Under the pieces are notes generated by a model. It was given only the letters and a program-made list of their open reading frames with translations, searched no databases and was not told the DNA's origin. A DNA stretch of 54,963 bases. It comes from Micromonospora rosaria (GTDB lineage Bacteria > Actinomycetota > Actinomycetes > Mycobacteriales > Micromonosporaceae). The stretch is taken from the NCBI RefSeq assembly GCF_001567585.1, contig NZ_LRQV01000033.1:1-54963 (forward strand), in the 5' to 3' direction. Made by a program: the position numbers and the translations under genes. Position 1 is the first letter of the stretch. Each line of letters begins with the position of its first letter. Shown here in pieces: positions 27,345 through 36,045 of this stretch.

Positions 27345-30300
27345 GTGAGCAAACCCCGCAGTCGGAGTCGGCGGACCTCCGCCGCCTTCATCGCGTCGGT
27401 CATGGCTGCCGGAGCCATGTCCGTGGTGGGTGGCGCCGCCACCGCGAGCGCCGCACCCCGCACCACCGAAGGGTCACCGGCCACCGCCGCCGAGACCCTC
27501 GGCGCGCACGATGCCAAGCTCCTGGCCAAGGCCGAGGCGACGAAGGCACCGACCGTCACGCTGATCGTGGCCGCCGAGAAGGGCGCCGCGAAGCGGGTCG
27601 CCGACGGTGTGCGCAAGCTGGGCGGCTCGGTCAGCCAGCAGTACGACCGGGTCGGGTACGTCCTGGCCAAGGTGCCGACCGCGCAGGTCCTCAAGGCGGC
27701 CACCCTGCCGGGTGTCGCCGCCGTCGACCTCGACGAGGAGATCAAGCTGCCCGACCCGGCCCCGGAGCGGGCGCCGGACGGCAGCACCGCCGCCGCGCAG
27801 GGCGGCACCCTCGCCGGTCCCGGCGCGGACACCGCGGGGGTCAACCCGTACATGCCCACCAACGAGACGGGCGCGGAGGCCTTCAAGGCCGCCAACCCGC
27901 AGTGGGACGGCCGGGGCGTGACCATCGGCATCATGGACTCCGGGGTGGACCTGGACCACCCGGCCCTCCAGCAGACCACCACCGGCGAGCGCAAGATCGT
28001 CGACTGGGTCACCGCCACCGACCCGCTGGAGGACGCGAGCTGGCGGCCGATGATCACCCAGGTCACCGGGCCGAGCTTCACCGTCGCCGGGGCCACCTGG
28101 ACGGCGCCGGCCGGCACGTACCGGTTCAACCTGTTCAGTGAGTCGATCACCGCGGCCACCGACCACCGGGGCGACGTCAACCGCGACGGTGACACCACCG
28201 ACCAGTTCGGGGTCCTGTTCAACCCGGCCACCAACGACATCTGGGTGGACGCCAACCAGGACCGGGTCTTCGCCGAGACCGAGAAGATCCGTCCGTACAA
28301 GGAGCAGTTCCAGGTCGGCCACTTCGGCACCGACAACCCGGGCACCCCGGTCCGCGAGCAGACCCCGTTCGTGGTCGAGTACCGCAAGAACGTGGACACC
28401 GCCCCGGTCGGCGGCCCCGGCCTGGTCGACTACGTCAGCATCGGCATCGTCTCCAGCGCCCACGGCAGCCACGTCGCCGGCATCACCGCCGCCAACGACA
28501 TGCTGGGCAACAGCGCGTTCGACGGCGCGGCCCCCGGGGCGAAGCTGGTCTCCTCCCGGGCCTGCTCGTGGAGCGGTGGCTGCACCGCCGCCGCGCTCAC
28601 CACCGGCATGGTCGACCTGGTGGTCAACCGCAAGGTCGACGTGCTCAACATGTCGATCGGCGGTCTGCCCACGCTGAACGACGGCGCCAACGCCCGCGCC
28701 CAGCTCTACAACGACCTGATCGACATCTACGGCGTGCAGATGTTCCTCTCCGCCGGCAACTCCGGCCCGGGGCTGAACACCATCGGCGACCCGTCGGTGG
28801 CCACCAACGCGGTCAGCGTCGCGGCGAGCGTCAGCAAGGACACCTGGCTGGCCAACTACGGCTCGGTGGTGAGCAAGGAGAACGCGCTGTTCAACTTCTC
28901 CTCGCGCGGACCTCGTGAGGACGGCGGGTTCAAGCCGAACATCGCCGCCCCCGGCTCGGCGATCTCGACCGCGCCGCTGTGGCAGGCGGGCAACCCGGTG
29001 CCGGAGGCCGGCTACCCGCTGCCGCCGGGCTACCAGATGCTCAACGGCACCTCGATGGCCTCCCCGCAGGCCGCCGGTGCCGCCGCGCTGCTGCTGTCGG
29101 CGGCCAAGGCGACCGACCGGGGCGTCACCCCGGCCGCGCTGCGCCGGGCGCTCTACACCTCCGCCAAGCCGATCGCGGACGTCCCGACGTACGCGCAGGG
29201 GTACGGCATGGTCGACGTGCCGGGCGCCTGGGACCTGCTCGCCGACGGCGTGGAGGCTCGGACGTACCTCTCCGAGGCGCCGGTCTGCACCCCGCTCTCC
29301 GGCAGCCTCACCCGGTACGACGCCGACCTCGGCGCCTTCGTGCCGAACCCGCACCGGGGCGCCGGCGTGTACAACCGGTGCGCCACCGCCGACGGGGGGC
29401 ACCGGATCAACCAGTCCCGTTCGTACGATGTGACCATCACCCGGACCGGTGGCCCGAGCGGGACCATCCCGCACCAGATCACGCTGCGCGGCAACGACGA
29501 GGGGACCTTCCGGATCCGCCAGCAGGTCTCGCTGCCCCGCAACATCCCGGTCACCATCCCGATCCACGCCCGGCCGACCTCGCGCGGGGTGCACAGCGTG
29601 CTGGTGGAGATCGACGACCCGAACACCTCCGTGGTGGACTTCGAGATCCCGGCGACGGTGGTCGTGCCGCACGAGCCGACCTCGCCGAGCCACTCCTTCT
29701 CGGCCGAGGGTTCGGTCGACCGGAACGGCTACACCTCGTACTTCGTGACGGTGCCGCCGGGCGCCGGCGCGCTCCAGGTGAACCTCTCCGGTATCGCCAC
29801 CGGGTCGCAGACCCGGTTCATCGCGATCAACCCGCTGGGCGTCCCGGTGGAGAACACGGTGAGCACGGTCTGCTTCACCAACTTCTCCGACCCGAACGTC
29901 TGCAAGCCGCAGGAGCGGGACTACCAGAACCCGATCCCGGGCATCTGGGAGATCGAGGTCGAGTCGCGGCGGACCTCGCCGACGCTGAACAACCCGTTCC
30001 ACATCCGGGCCCGGGTCCAGGGCGTCTCGCTCTCCCCGGCCACGGTCGAGCTGCCCAGCGTCACCGCCGGCCAGCCGACCCCGGTGAACTGGGAGCTGAC
30101 CAACTCCTTCGGCCCGGTCTCGGTGACCGGTCAGGGCGGTCCGCTGGTCAGCGCGCACACCGAGCGGCCGACCATCACCGACGGTGACCTGCAGGAGTAC
30201 ACGGTCGAGGTGCCGGCGGGCGCCACGACCTTCACCGCGCGGATCGGCAACACCGCCAACCCCGGCGCCGACCTGGACCTGTTCGTCTACCGGGGCACCA

Positions 30301-30647
30301 CCCTGGTCGGCCAGCAGGCCGACGGCGACTCCGAGGAGGCGGTGACCATCACCAACCCGGCACCGGGCACCTACCGGGTGGTGGTGGACGCGTACTCGGT
30401 CGACGGGCCGGGCACCAGCACCGCGTACGACTACCGGGACTCGTTCTCGGCGCCGTCGCTCGGCAGCCTCTCCGCCCCGAGCACCCCGCTGCGGCTGACG
30501 CAGCTCGCCACCGCCACCCTCACCGGTACGGTGACCGCCCTGTCCACCCCGGCCGCCGGCCGGGAGTTGCAGGGTGAGCTGACCGTGGTGACCACCGAGG
30601 GCGCGGTCGTCGGCCGTGGCGCGGTCTCCATCGACGCGGTGAACTGA
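27345..30647 (+). CDS. Secreted subtilisin-like serine peptidase (S8) with long D-H insertion and C-terminal modules
   Basis: 1100 residues. The signal peptide (SAAFIASVMAAGAMSVVGGAATASA) is followed by an I9-like propeptide (~40-150). Catalytic triad: Asp198 (GIMDSGVDLDHP), His373 (AHGSHVAGITAA), Ser570 (NGTSMASPQAAG). The 175-residue gap between Asp and His far exceeds the ~30-40 of classical subtilisins and recalls the insertion of tripeptidyl peptidase II. The C-terminal half has beta-rich modules, including a PPC-like domain (YTVEVPAGATTFTARIG ... DLDLFVYRG) near residues 950-1040. GTG start preceded by GGGGG; a strong terminator follows. Probable extracellular nutrient or processing protease. 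Confidence 0.93.
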   Translation: MSKPRSRSRRTSAAFIASVMAAGAMSVVGGAATASAAPRTTEGSPATAAETLGAHDAKLLAKAEATKAPTVTLIVAAEKGAAKRVADGVRKLGGSVSQQYDRVGYVLAKVPTAQVLKAATLPGVAAVDLDEEIKLPDPAPERAPDGSTAAAQGGTLAGPGADTAGVNPYMPTNETGAEAFKAANPQWDGRGVTIGIMDSGVDLDHPALQQTTTGERKIVDWVTATDPLEDASWRPMITQVTGPSFTVAGATWTAPAGTYRFNLFSESITAATDHRGDVNRDGDTTDQFGVLFNPATNDIWVDANQDRVFAETEKIRPYKEQFQVGHFGTDNPGTPVREQTPFVVEYRKNVDTAPVGGPGLVDYVSIGIVSSAHGSHVAGITAANDMLGNSAFDGAAPGAKLVSSRACSWSGGCTAAALTTGMVDLVVNRKVDVLNMSIGGLPTLNDGANARAQLYNDLIDIYGVQMFLSAGNSGPGLNTIGDPSVATNAVSVAASVSKDTWLANYGSVVSKENALFNFSSRGPREDGGFKPNIAAPGSAISTAPLWQAGNPVPEAGYPLPPGYQMLNGTSMASPQAAGAAALLLSAAKATDRGVTPAALRRALYTSAKPIADVPTYAQGYGMVDVPGAWDLLADGVEARTYLSEAPVCTPLSGSLTRYDADLGAFVPNPHRGAGVYNRCATADGGHRINQSRSYDVTITRTGGPSGTIPHQITLRGNDEGTFRIRQQVSLPRNIPVTIPIHARPTSRGVHSVLVEIDDPNTSVVDFEIPATVVVPHEPTSPSHSFSAEGSVDRNGYTSYFVTVPPGAGALQVNLSGIATGSQTRFIAINPLGVPVENTVSTVCFTNFSDPNVCKPQERDYQNPIPGIWEIEVESRRTSPTLNNPFHIRARVQGVSLSPATVELPSVTAGQPTPVNWELTNSFGPVSVTGQGGPLVSAHTERPTITDGDLQEYTVEVPAGATTFTARIGNTANPGADLDLFVYRGTTLVGQQADGDSEEAVTITNPAPGTYRVVVDAYSVDGPGTSTAYDYRDSFSAPSLGSLSAPSTPLRLTQLATATLTGTVTALSTPAAGRELQGELTVVTTEGAVVGRGAVSIDAVN

Positions 30648-30696
30648 CCGACGCGGAACTCACCAGCGCGGTGAGCTGACCGCACCGGCAACACAG

Positions 30697-30731
30697 CGGA
30701 GCCCGTCCCCGAACGTCGGGGACGGGCTCCG
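30697..30731. terminator. Bidirectional terminator between the subtilase and a lipoprotein gene
   Basis: Perfect 16-bp arms cggagcccgtccccga / tcggggacgggctccg with a 3-nt loop, located between the convergent genes. Confidence 0.9.
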
Positions 30732-30778
30732 TCGCCGTTGGACCCTCGTCGTCGGGCTGTCGGGCCGGTCGGGGGGGG

Positions 30779-31201
30779 TCAGGCCGGGGTGGCGGAGGAC
30801 ACCACGAAGGGGGTGCCCTGCTGGCAGGTGGTCATCATGCCCTCCTCGACCTTCCCGGTGACGGTCACCCGGGCGCCGGCCTTGACCACGTCCTTCGCGC
30901 CGCCGAGCAGCAGGTACCCGTCGAGCAGCAGGCAGCCCGGCTCCACCCCGGCGGTGACCGTGCCGGTCAGCGTCGTGGTGCCCGACTTCGCCGGGGCGCT
31001 GGCGGCGGGGCGGCTGGGACGATGGGCCGGCGGGGTCGCGGCCGGGTCGGTCGGGTCGGCGGCCGGGGTCGAGGGGTCGGTGGACACCGAGGTCTCTCCT
31101 GTCGTGCCGGGGGCGGGGGTCACGTCGCCGCCCTGGGCGCCGCAGGCGCTCAGCAGGGCACCGGCGACCAGTGCGGCGACGAAGATCCGAAGGGTCCTCA
31201 T
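30779..31201 (-). CDS. Small lipoprotein with OB-fold-like C-terminal domain
   Basis: 140 residues. Signal peptide MRTLRIFVAALVAGALLSAC with lipobox LLSAC. A ~45-residue Thr/Pro/Ala linker follows, then a compact ~70-residue beta-rich domain (TLTGTVTAGVEPGCLLLDGYLL...VTVTGKVEEGMMTTCQQG) that reads like an OB-fold with two cysteines able to pair. The TLTGTV...VTVTGKV pattern recalls bacterial OB-fold proteins of unknown role. Likely anchored on the outer face of the membrane. Convergent with the subtilase gene. Confidence 0.8.
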   Translation of the reverse strand: MRTLRIFVAALVAGALLSACGAQGGDVTPAPGTTGETSVSTDPSTPAADPTDPAATPPAHRPSRPAASAPAKSGTTTLTGTVTAGVEPGCLLLDGYLLLGGAKDVVKAGARVTVTGKVEEGMMTTCQQGTPFVVSSATPA

Positions 31202-31334
31202 ACCCGCTTGGACGCGACCGGGCACCGGTCCGTTCCCACCGGTCGCGCCGGCCCCACCCACCCCGACCGGACCGGGGGCGGTCAGCGCGACCGGACCGGG
31301 GGCGGTCAGCGCGCGGGCGTCGGCGAGACCGGGC

Positions 31335-32327
31335 TCAGCCACGGGCGGCGGCCGCGGCGGCCTTCATGTCCCGCTTCAGCTCCTGCGGCAGCGAGAAGGT
31401 CAGCCGCTCGTCGGCGGTGGTGATCTCCTCGACGTCGGTGAAGCCCCGCTCGGCGAGGTGGGCCAGCACCTGCTGCACCAGCTCCTCCGGCACGCTCGCG
31501 CCGGAGGTGAGGCCGACCGTGGTCGCACCGGCCAGCCAGGCGTCGTCGATCTCGTGGGCGAAGTCGACCAGGTACCCGGCGCGGGCCCCCGCGTCCAGGG
31601 CCACCTCGACCAGGCGGACCGAGTTGGACGAGTTCCGCGACCCGACGACCAGCACCACGTCGCACTCGGCGGCGATCTCCTTGACCACGTGCTGGCGGTT
31701 GGAGGTGGCGTAGCAGATGTCGTCGCTGGGCGGCGACTGGAGCAGCGGCAGCCGCTTCTTGAGCCGGGCGACGGTCTCCAGCGTCTCGTCGACCGAGAGG
31801 GTGGTCTGGGAGAGCCAGACGACCTTGTTCGGGTCGCGGACGGTGACGTTCTCCACGTCCTCCGGGCCGTCGACGAGCTGAATGTGCGCGGGCGCCTCGC
31901 CGGCGGTACCGATGACCTCCTCGTGGCCCTCGTGGCCGATGAGCAGGATGTCGTAGTCCTCCGCGGCGAACCGGCGCGCCTCGTGGTGCACCTTGGTGAC
32001 CAGCGGGCAGGTGGCGTCGATGGCCTTGAGCGACCGCACCCGGGCCTGCTCGTAGACCTCCGGGGCCACCCCGTGCGCGGAGAAGATCACCGTGGCGCCC
32101 TCGGGCACCTCCTCGTTCTCCTCCACGAAGATCGCGCCCTGCGCCTCCAGCGTCTGGACCACGTGCTTGTTGTGCACGATCTGCTTGCGCACGTAGATCG
32201 GGGCGCCGTAGAGCTTCAGCGCCTCCTCCACGGTCTGCACCGCACGGTCGACGCCCGCGCAGTAGCCACGGGGCTTGGCCAGGAGCACGCGCTTGCCGGT
32301 CTGGGGGGTCGCCTGAGCCTCGGTCAC
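31335..32327 (-). CDS. ispH: 4-hydroxy-3-methylbut-2-enyl diphosphate reductase
   Basis: Last step of the MEP pathway: reduces HMBPP to IPP and DMAPP using a [4Fe-4S] cluster. 330 residues. The three conserved cysteines are in [22 protein letters not shown] and [11 protein letters not shown]. The substrate-site His-containing segments (VHNKHVV, FSAHGV, GHEGHEE) and the [10 protein letters not shown] motif near the C-terminus are present. The GTG start has TACGAT ending exactly 6 nt upstream and no Shine-Dalgarno sequence, arguing for a leaderless message. Divergent from xseA. Confidence 0.98.
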   Translation of the reverse strand: MTEAQATPQTGKRVLLAKPRGYCAGVDRAVQTVEEALKLYGAPIYVRKQIVHNKHVVQTLEAQGAIFVEENEEVPEGATVIFSAHGVAPEVYEQARVRSLKAIDATCPLVTKVHHEARRFAAEDYDILLIGHEGHEEVIGTAGEAPAHIQLVDGPEDVENVTVRDPNKVVWLSQTTLSVDETLETVARLKKRLPLLQSPPSDDICYATSNRQHVVKEIAAECDVVLVVGSRNSSNSVRLVEVALDAGARAGYLVDFAHEIDDAWLAGATTVGLTSGASVPEELVQQVLAHLAERGFTDVEEITTADERLTFSLPQELKRDMKAAAAAARG

Positions 32328-32333
32328 CCGCCC

Positions 32334-32339
32334 ATCGTA
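32334..32339 (-). promoter_or_regulatory. -10 box, leaderless-type, ispH
   Basis: TACGAT on the minus strand, 6 nt before the GTG. Confidence 0.65.
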
Positions 32340-32450
32340 CGTGCCACCCCACCACCCGCCACCCGACCGCCACCCTCCGGTGATCATGGAGTTGACGGCA
32401 GCCCCGACGCGGACGGCCCACGCTAACCCCATGATCACCGGGGCGGGCCG

Positions 32451-32456
32451 TAGGGT
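32451..32456 (+). promoter_or_regulatory. -10 box, leaderless-type, xseA
   Basis: TAGGGT, 6 nt before the GTG at 32463. Confidence 0.55.
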
Positions 32457-32462
32457 GGGCGG

Positions 32463-33680
32463 GTGAGTGCGGGAGTGGGGGCGAGCAGCGCCGAGGAGCC
32501 GTGGCCGGTACGGGTGGTCAGCCAGAAGGTGGGCGCGTGGATCGCGCGGCTCGGGTGGGTCTGGGTGGACGGGCAGGTGGCGCAGATCAGCCGCCGGCCG
32601 GGAGCCAGCACCGTCTTCCTCACCCTGCGTGACCCGGCGGCCGACCTGAGCCTGACCGTCACCACCAACCGGGACGTCCTCGACGCCGGGGCGCCCGAGC
32701 TGCGCGAGGGCGCCCGGGTGGTGGTGCACGCCAAGCCGGAGTTCTACGCCGCCCGGGGCACGCTCAGCCTGCGCGCCGACGAGATCCGGCAGGTGGGCCT
32801 CGGTGAGCTGCTGGCCCGACTGGAGAAGCTCAAGAAGCTGCTCGCCGCCGAGGGGCTGTTCGACCGGGCGCGCAAGCGCCGGCTGCCGTTCCTGCCCGGC
32901 CGGATCGGCCTGATCACCGGGCGCGCCTCCGCCGCCGAGCGGGACGTGCTGACCAACGCCCGCCGCCGCTGGCCGGCGGTGGAGTTCCGGACGGTCAACG
33001 TGGCGGTGCAGGGCGCCGGCGCGGTCGCCCAGATCGTCGACGCGCTGAAGGTCCTCGACGCCGACCCGGGCGTCGAGGTGATCGTCCTGGCGCGGGGCGG
33101 CGGCAGCATCGAGGACCTGCTCCCCTTCTCCGACGAGGCGCTCTGCCGGGCGGTCTTCGCCTGCCGTACCCCGGTGGTCAGCGCGATCGGCCACGAGACC
33201 GACACGCCCCTGGTCGACTACGTCGCCGACGTCCGCGCCTCCACCCCGACCGACGCGGCGAAGCGGGTCGTCCCCGACCTGACCGAGGAGGTACGCCTCA
33301 TCGGCCAGGCCCGGTCCCGGCTGGAACGCGCGGTCCGCAACCTGGTCGACCGGGAACGGCACCGGCTGGACCTGCTCCGCTCCCGCCCGGTGCTGGCCCG
33401 CCCGCAGGTGATGGTGGACCAGCGGACGACCGAGGTGGCCGCGCTGCGCCAGCGCGCCGGGCGCTGCCTGGACCACCGGCTGGCCGCCGCCGGCAACGAC
33501 CTGCGGCACACCCTCGCCCGGCTGCGCGCCCTCTCCCCCGCCGCCACCCTCGACCGGGGGTACGCCATCGTCCAGCGCGGCGACGGCCAGGTGGTGCGCG
33601 CGGCGGGCGACGTGGACCCGGGCGACCACCTGCGGGTACGCCTCGCGGAGGGCGACCTGGCCGTGACGGTCGAGGGGTGA
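32463..33680 (+). CDS. xseA: Exodeoxyribonuclease VII large subunit
   Basis: 405 residues. An N-terminal OB-fold ([32 protein letters not shown]) binds single-stranded DNA. The catalytic part contains [36 protein letters not shown] and [21 protein letters not shown] coiled-coil region follows, with a C-terminal DRGYAIV segment. It degrades ssDNA in complex with many copies of XseB. GTG start, probably leaderless. Unusually, it is separated from xseB by 211 nt filled with tandem repeats. Confidence 0.97.
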   Translation: MSAGVGASSAEEPWPVRVVSQKVGAWIARLGWVWVDGQVAQISRRPGASTVFLTLRDPAADLSLTVTTNRDVLDAGAPELREGARVVVHAKPEFYAARGTLSLRADEIRQVGLGELLARLEKLKKLLAAEGLFDRARKRRLPFLPGRIGLITGRASAAERDVLTNARRRWPAVEFRTVNVAVQGAGAVAQIVDALKVLDADPGVEVIVLARGGGSIEDLLPFSDEALCRAVFACRTPVVSAIGHETDTPLVDYVADVRASTPTDAAKRVVPDLTEEVRLIGQARSRLERAVRNLVDRERHRLDLLRSRPVLARPQVMVDQRTTEVAALRQRAGRCLDHRLAAAGNDLRHTLARLRALSPAATLDRGYAIVQRGDGQVVRAAGDVDPGDHLRVRLAEGDLAVTVEG

Positions 33681-33760
33681 GTCCCCGCTCCCGGTCGACC
33701 GGACCGCCGCCGCCCCGGCCCGCCGCCGCCCTGACCCGCCGCCGCCCCGGCGGGCCACCG

Positions 33761-33861
33761 GATCGTCGGGGCCGCCACCGGCGGCGGCACGGATCATCGG
33801 GGTTGCCACCGGCGGCGGCACGGACCGTCGGGGTTGCCACCGGGGCGGCACGGCGTCGGGG
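33761..33861. repeat. 31-bp tandem repeat in the xseA-xseB gap
   Basis: Three near-identical units (33761-33791, 33792-33822, 33823-33852) of the form gatcRtcggggYYgccaccg followed by gcggcggcacg, plus a partial fourth to 33861. The third unit has lost one base. Confidence 0.9.
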
Positions 33862-33891
33862 CCGGGGCGCCGGTGTGCTGAGATGGGACCG

Positions 33892-34113
33892 ATGACTGAC
33901 GAGAAGAAGGCCGGGCCGGACGAGCGGCTCAGCTACGAGCAGGCGCGGGCCGAACTGGCCTCGGTGGTCGAGCGGCTGGAGGCCGGCGGCACGTCCCTGG
34001 AGGAGTCGTTGGCCCTCTGGGAACGCGGCGAGGCGCTGGCCGCCATCTGCCAGCGCTGGCTGGACGGGGCCCGCAGCCGGCTCGACGCCGCCAGGCAGGC
34101 CGCCGACTCCTGA
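33892..34113 (+). CDS. xseB: Exodeoxyribonuclease VII small subunit
   Basis: 73 residues, the usual size: [42 protein letters not shown] is the characteristic helical hairpin that binds XseA. I chose the ATG at 33892; an in-frame ATG at 33883 is possible. TGAGAT ends 7 nt before 33892, so the gene may have its own leaderless promoter despite belonging functionally with xseA. Confidence 0.95.
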   Translation: MTDEKKAGPDERLSYEQARAELASVVERLEAGGTSLEESLALWERGEALAAICQRWLDGARSRLDAARQAADS

Positions 34114-34190
34114 CCCCGGTCAGCGACCGGAACCGACCGGCGGCCGGGCCCGGCACCGTGGCGTGTCGGGTCCGGCCGCCGGTGGTCAGG

Positions 34191-35060
34191 TCACTTGAAC
34201 AGGTTGTACAGCTCGGCCGGGGCCTCCACGACCTGGTCCGCCGGCGGCTGCTGCGCCGCCGTGGCGTTGCCGTAGTCCGCGTACGTGACCTTCACGTCCT
34301 GGGCCGGGGTCTGCCCGGTGGCCGGGACCTGGATGGTCAGTTCGCTGAGCCGCCCCTGCGGGTCGAGGCGGGCGGTGAAGGGCAGCGACCGGGCCTGCTC
34401 CCCGAGCGCGGTGACCAGCGCGGCGTCGAAGGAGTCCGACTCGGTCGCCTTCGAGACGTCGACGGTGCCGGCGTACGTGCCCTCGCCGGTGCGGCGGACG
34501 TCGGTCACGGCCTGGGTGAGCGCCGCGCTCCCGGCCGGGTCGAGCTTGTCGAAGTCGAACCCGAGGTTGCGGTTGCCCTGGATCCGGGACTGGTCGAGGT
34601 GCTGGTACTTGCCGAGGTTGAGGTCGCGGATGGCGGGCAGGCTCGGCGCGGTCCGCCCGCCGACCTCCACCTTCACCCAGCTGTCCGGCTGCACGTGGAC
34701 GAGGTCGAGGGCCAGCATCAGGTCGGAGTCGGCGTCGCCGACGGTGATCTTCATCTGTGCGCTCTGGCTCGGCTGGTGCACCTGCCCCTCGGCGGTCGAC
34801 CCGACGCCGGACATGGTGAACCGGAAGTTGCCGTTGCGGATCTCGTTCGTCGAGTTGATCAGGGCCTGCTTGGCGTCGCCGTCGACCGCGCCGGAGGGGC
34901 CCGGCGAGGCGCTGCCGGAGGGGTCGGGGACGGCGCTGCCGGAGACCGTGGGGGTGGCGGAGGCGCCGGGCTCGCCGGCTCCGGTCTCGGCGCAGGCGGC
35001 CAGGGCGGGGGTGAGGAGCGTCGCGGCGAAGACCGCCGCGCTGAAGCGCCGAATCGTCAC
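34191..35060 (-). CDS. LppX/LprAFG-family lipoprotein
   Basis: 289 residues. Signal peptide with lipobox ALAAC at about residues 19-23, a Ser/Pro/Gly linker, then the LppX_LprAFG fold (STNEIRNGNFRFTMSGVG, WVKVEVGG, GTYAGTVDVSKA, LTIQVPATGQ). Mycobacterial relatives have a hydrophobic cavity and carry acylated lipids to the cell surface; this protein probably binds a lipid or similar ligand outside the membrane. GTG start with GGAGG 8 nt upstream. Downstream of, and co-directional with, the DUF4245 gene, 161 nt away. Confidence 0.9.
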   Translation of the reverse strand: MTIRRFSAAVFAATLLTPALAACAETGAGEPGASATPTVSGSAVPDPSGSASPGPSGAVDGDAKQALINSTNEIRNGNFRFTMSGVGSTAEGQVHQPSQSAQMKITVGDADSDLMLALDLVHVQPDSWVKVEVGGRTAPSLPAIRDLNLGKYQHLDQSRIQGNRNLGFDFDKLDPAGSAALTQAVTDVRRTGEGTYAGTVDVSKATESDSFDAALVTALGEQARSLPFTARLDPQGRLSELTIQVPATGQTPAQDVKVTYADYGNATAAQQPPADQVVEAPAELYNLFK

Positions 35061-35221
35061 GAGAGGCCTCCAGGGATCGTCCGGCCCGCACGCGGGCGCA
35101 GGTGGGCCGCCGGAGCGTGCTCCCGCCCCGGCGCGGGCCCGTCCGGCCGGGTGGTACCGGCCGGGTGGGTCCGTACCTTCTGTTCCCGGACGTCGGCTTC
35201 GGTAATCCCCGTCCGGCGGCG

Positions 35222-35866
35222 CTAGCGCAGGGCGGTGACCAACTGGCGCAGCTCGTTGTCGCGCGCGTCGCCGACGATCAGCACCGTCCGCTGGGGTTCC
35301 AGCAGCACGTACGCCTGCTCGTTGCCCCGGGCGGTGTACCGCTGCCAGCTACGCCCGTCGAGGTCGATCGTCCCCTGCGGCTGCCCCTCGGCGGTCAGCT
35401 CGGCCGGGAGCAGCCGCTCCGCCGGTACGTTGCTCTGCACCAGTTGGGCGCCCCGGCCCTCCGGGGTGACGTACCCGATCCGCAGGTTCGAGCCGCCCTC
35501 GACGGACTGGAAGGTGGCCCGGACCGGCCGCCACTGCTCGTCGAGCCCGGTCGGCGCGTCGATCGGGAAGAGGTTCGCCGAGCGGGCCTGCTCGATGGCG
35601 GGCGCGGTGTCGACCACGGCCGGCTGGTCGCCACCGAGGAAGCCCCGGTAGAAGGCGAGCAACAGGGCGATCGGGACCAGCAGCACGAGCAGCGAGATCG
35701 CCATGTCCCGGGGGCGGCGGCCACCCCGGTCCCGGGCGACCGGGGCCACCTGCGGGGCGGCCTCGTCCGTGGTCTCGCCCGGCGGGGTGGCCGGGGTCGC
35801 CGGCGGCTGGCCGTCCGGCGGCGTCGGGTCGGCGGGTACGCGGTTGGCAGGCTGTCCGGGCTCCAC
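35222..35866 (-). CDS. DUF4245 family membrane protein
   Basis: 214 residues. A Pro/Thr-rich cytosolic N-terminus (~1-50), one transmembrane helix (MAISLLVLLVPIALLLAFYRGFLGG) and an extracytoplasmic DUF4245 domain ending GDARDNELRQLVTALR. In actinobacteria this family is encoded divergently next to glpX, as here, but its function is unknown. I chose the GTG at 35864-35866 because CAAGAT ends 6 nt upstream; longer in-frame starts exist. The gene faces away from glpX across a short shared promoter region. Confidence 0.85.
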   Translation of the reverse strand: MEPGQPANRVPADPTPPDGQPPATPATPPGETTDEAAPQVAPVARDRGGRRPRDMAISLLVLLVPIALLLAFYRGFLGGDQPAVVDTAPAIEQARSANLFPIDAPTGLDEQWRPVRATFQSVEGGSNLRIGYVTPEGRGAQLVQSNVPAERLLPAELTAEGQPQGTIDLDGRSWQRYTARGNEQAYVLLEPQRTVLIVGDARDNELRQLVTALR

Positions 35867-35872
35867 CTCTCC

Positions 35873-35878
35873 ATCTTG
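35873..35878 (-). promoter_or_regulatory. -10-like box, DUF4245 gene
   Basis: CAAGAT on the minus strand, 6 nt before the GTG. It is a weaker match than the other leaderless-type boxes. Confidence 0.35.
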
Positions 35879-35927
35879 ACAGCCGCCGGTTGCCCGGAAC
35901 CGGGCCACCACCACCCTGTCCCGGCGT

Positions 35928-35933
35928 TAGATT
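35928..35933 (+). promoter_or_regulatory. -10 box for the glpX leader ORF
   Basis: TAGATT, ending 7 nt before the GTG at 35941. Transcription would start at or next to that GTG. Confidence 0.6.
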
Positions 35934-35940
35934 GACCACC

Positions 35941-36045
35941 GTGTGCGGACGCCGATTCGGCCACCGTGTGAGGATCAGCGGCAAAGCCGGCAGCGGGGCC
36001 GTACCGCCGGTCCACCCCGCAGCGTCGCGAGGAGAGCCGTCATGA
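35941..36045 (+). CDS. Candidate 34-residue leaderless leader peptide coupled to glpX
   Basis: GTG TGC GGA CGC ... CCG TCA TGA: 34 codons with no internal stop. It starts 7 nt after a TAGATT box, and its TGA overlaps the glpX ATG as ATGA. The product begins [15 protein letters not shown] and is Arg/Pro/Gly-rich. Leaderless start plus 4-nt overlap is the arrangement of translationally coupled actinobacterial leader ORFs; the single Cys at position 2 is noted. No homology was recognised, and it could be a chance open frame in GC-rich DNA. Confidence 0.4.
   Translation: MCGRRFGHRVRISGKAGSGAVPPVHPAASRGEPS

Noticed and set aside
27474..30158. 894-codon minus-strand open frame opposite the subtilase gene
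   Set aside because: Composition typical of an antisense frame (V/G/R/D/H-rich); no motif.
33761..33861. Possible CRISPR array
   Set aside because: 31-bp units directly abut each other; no spacers.
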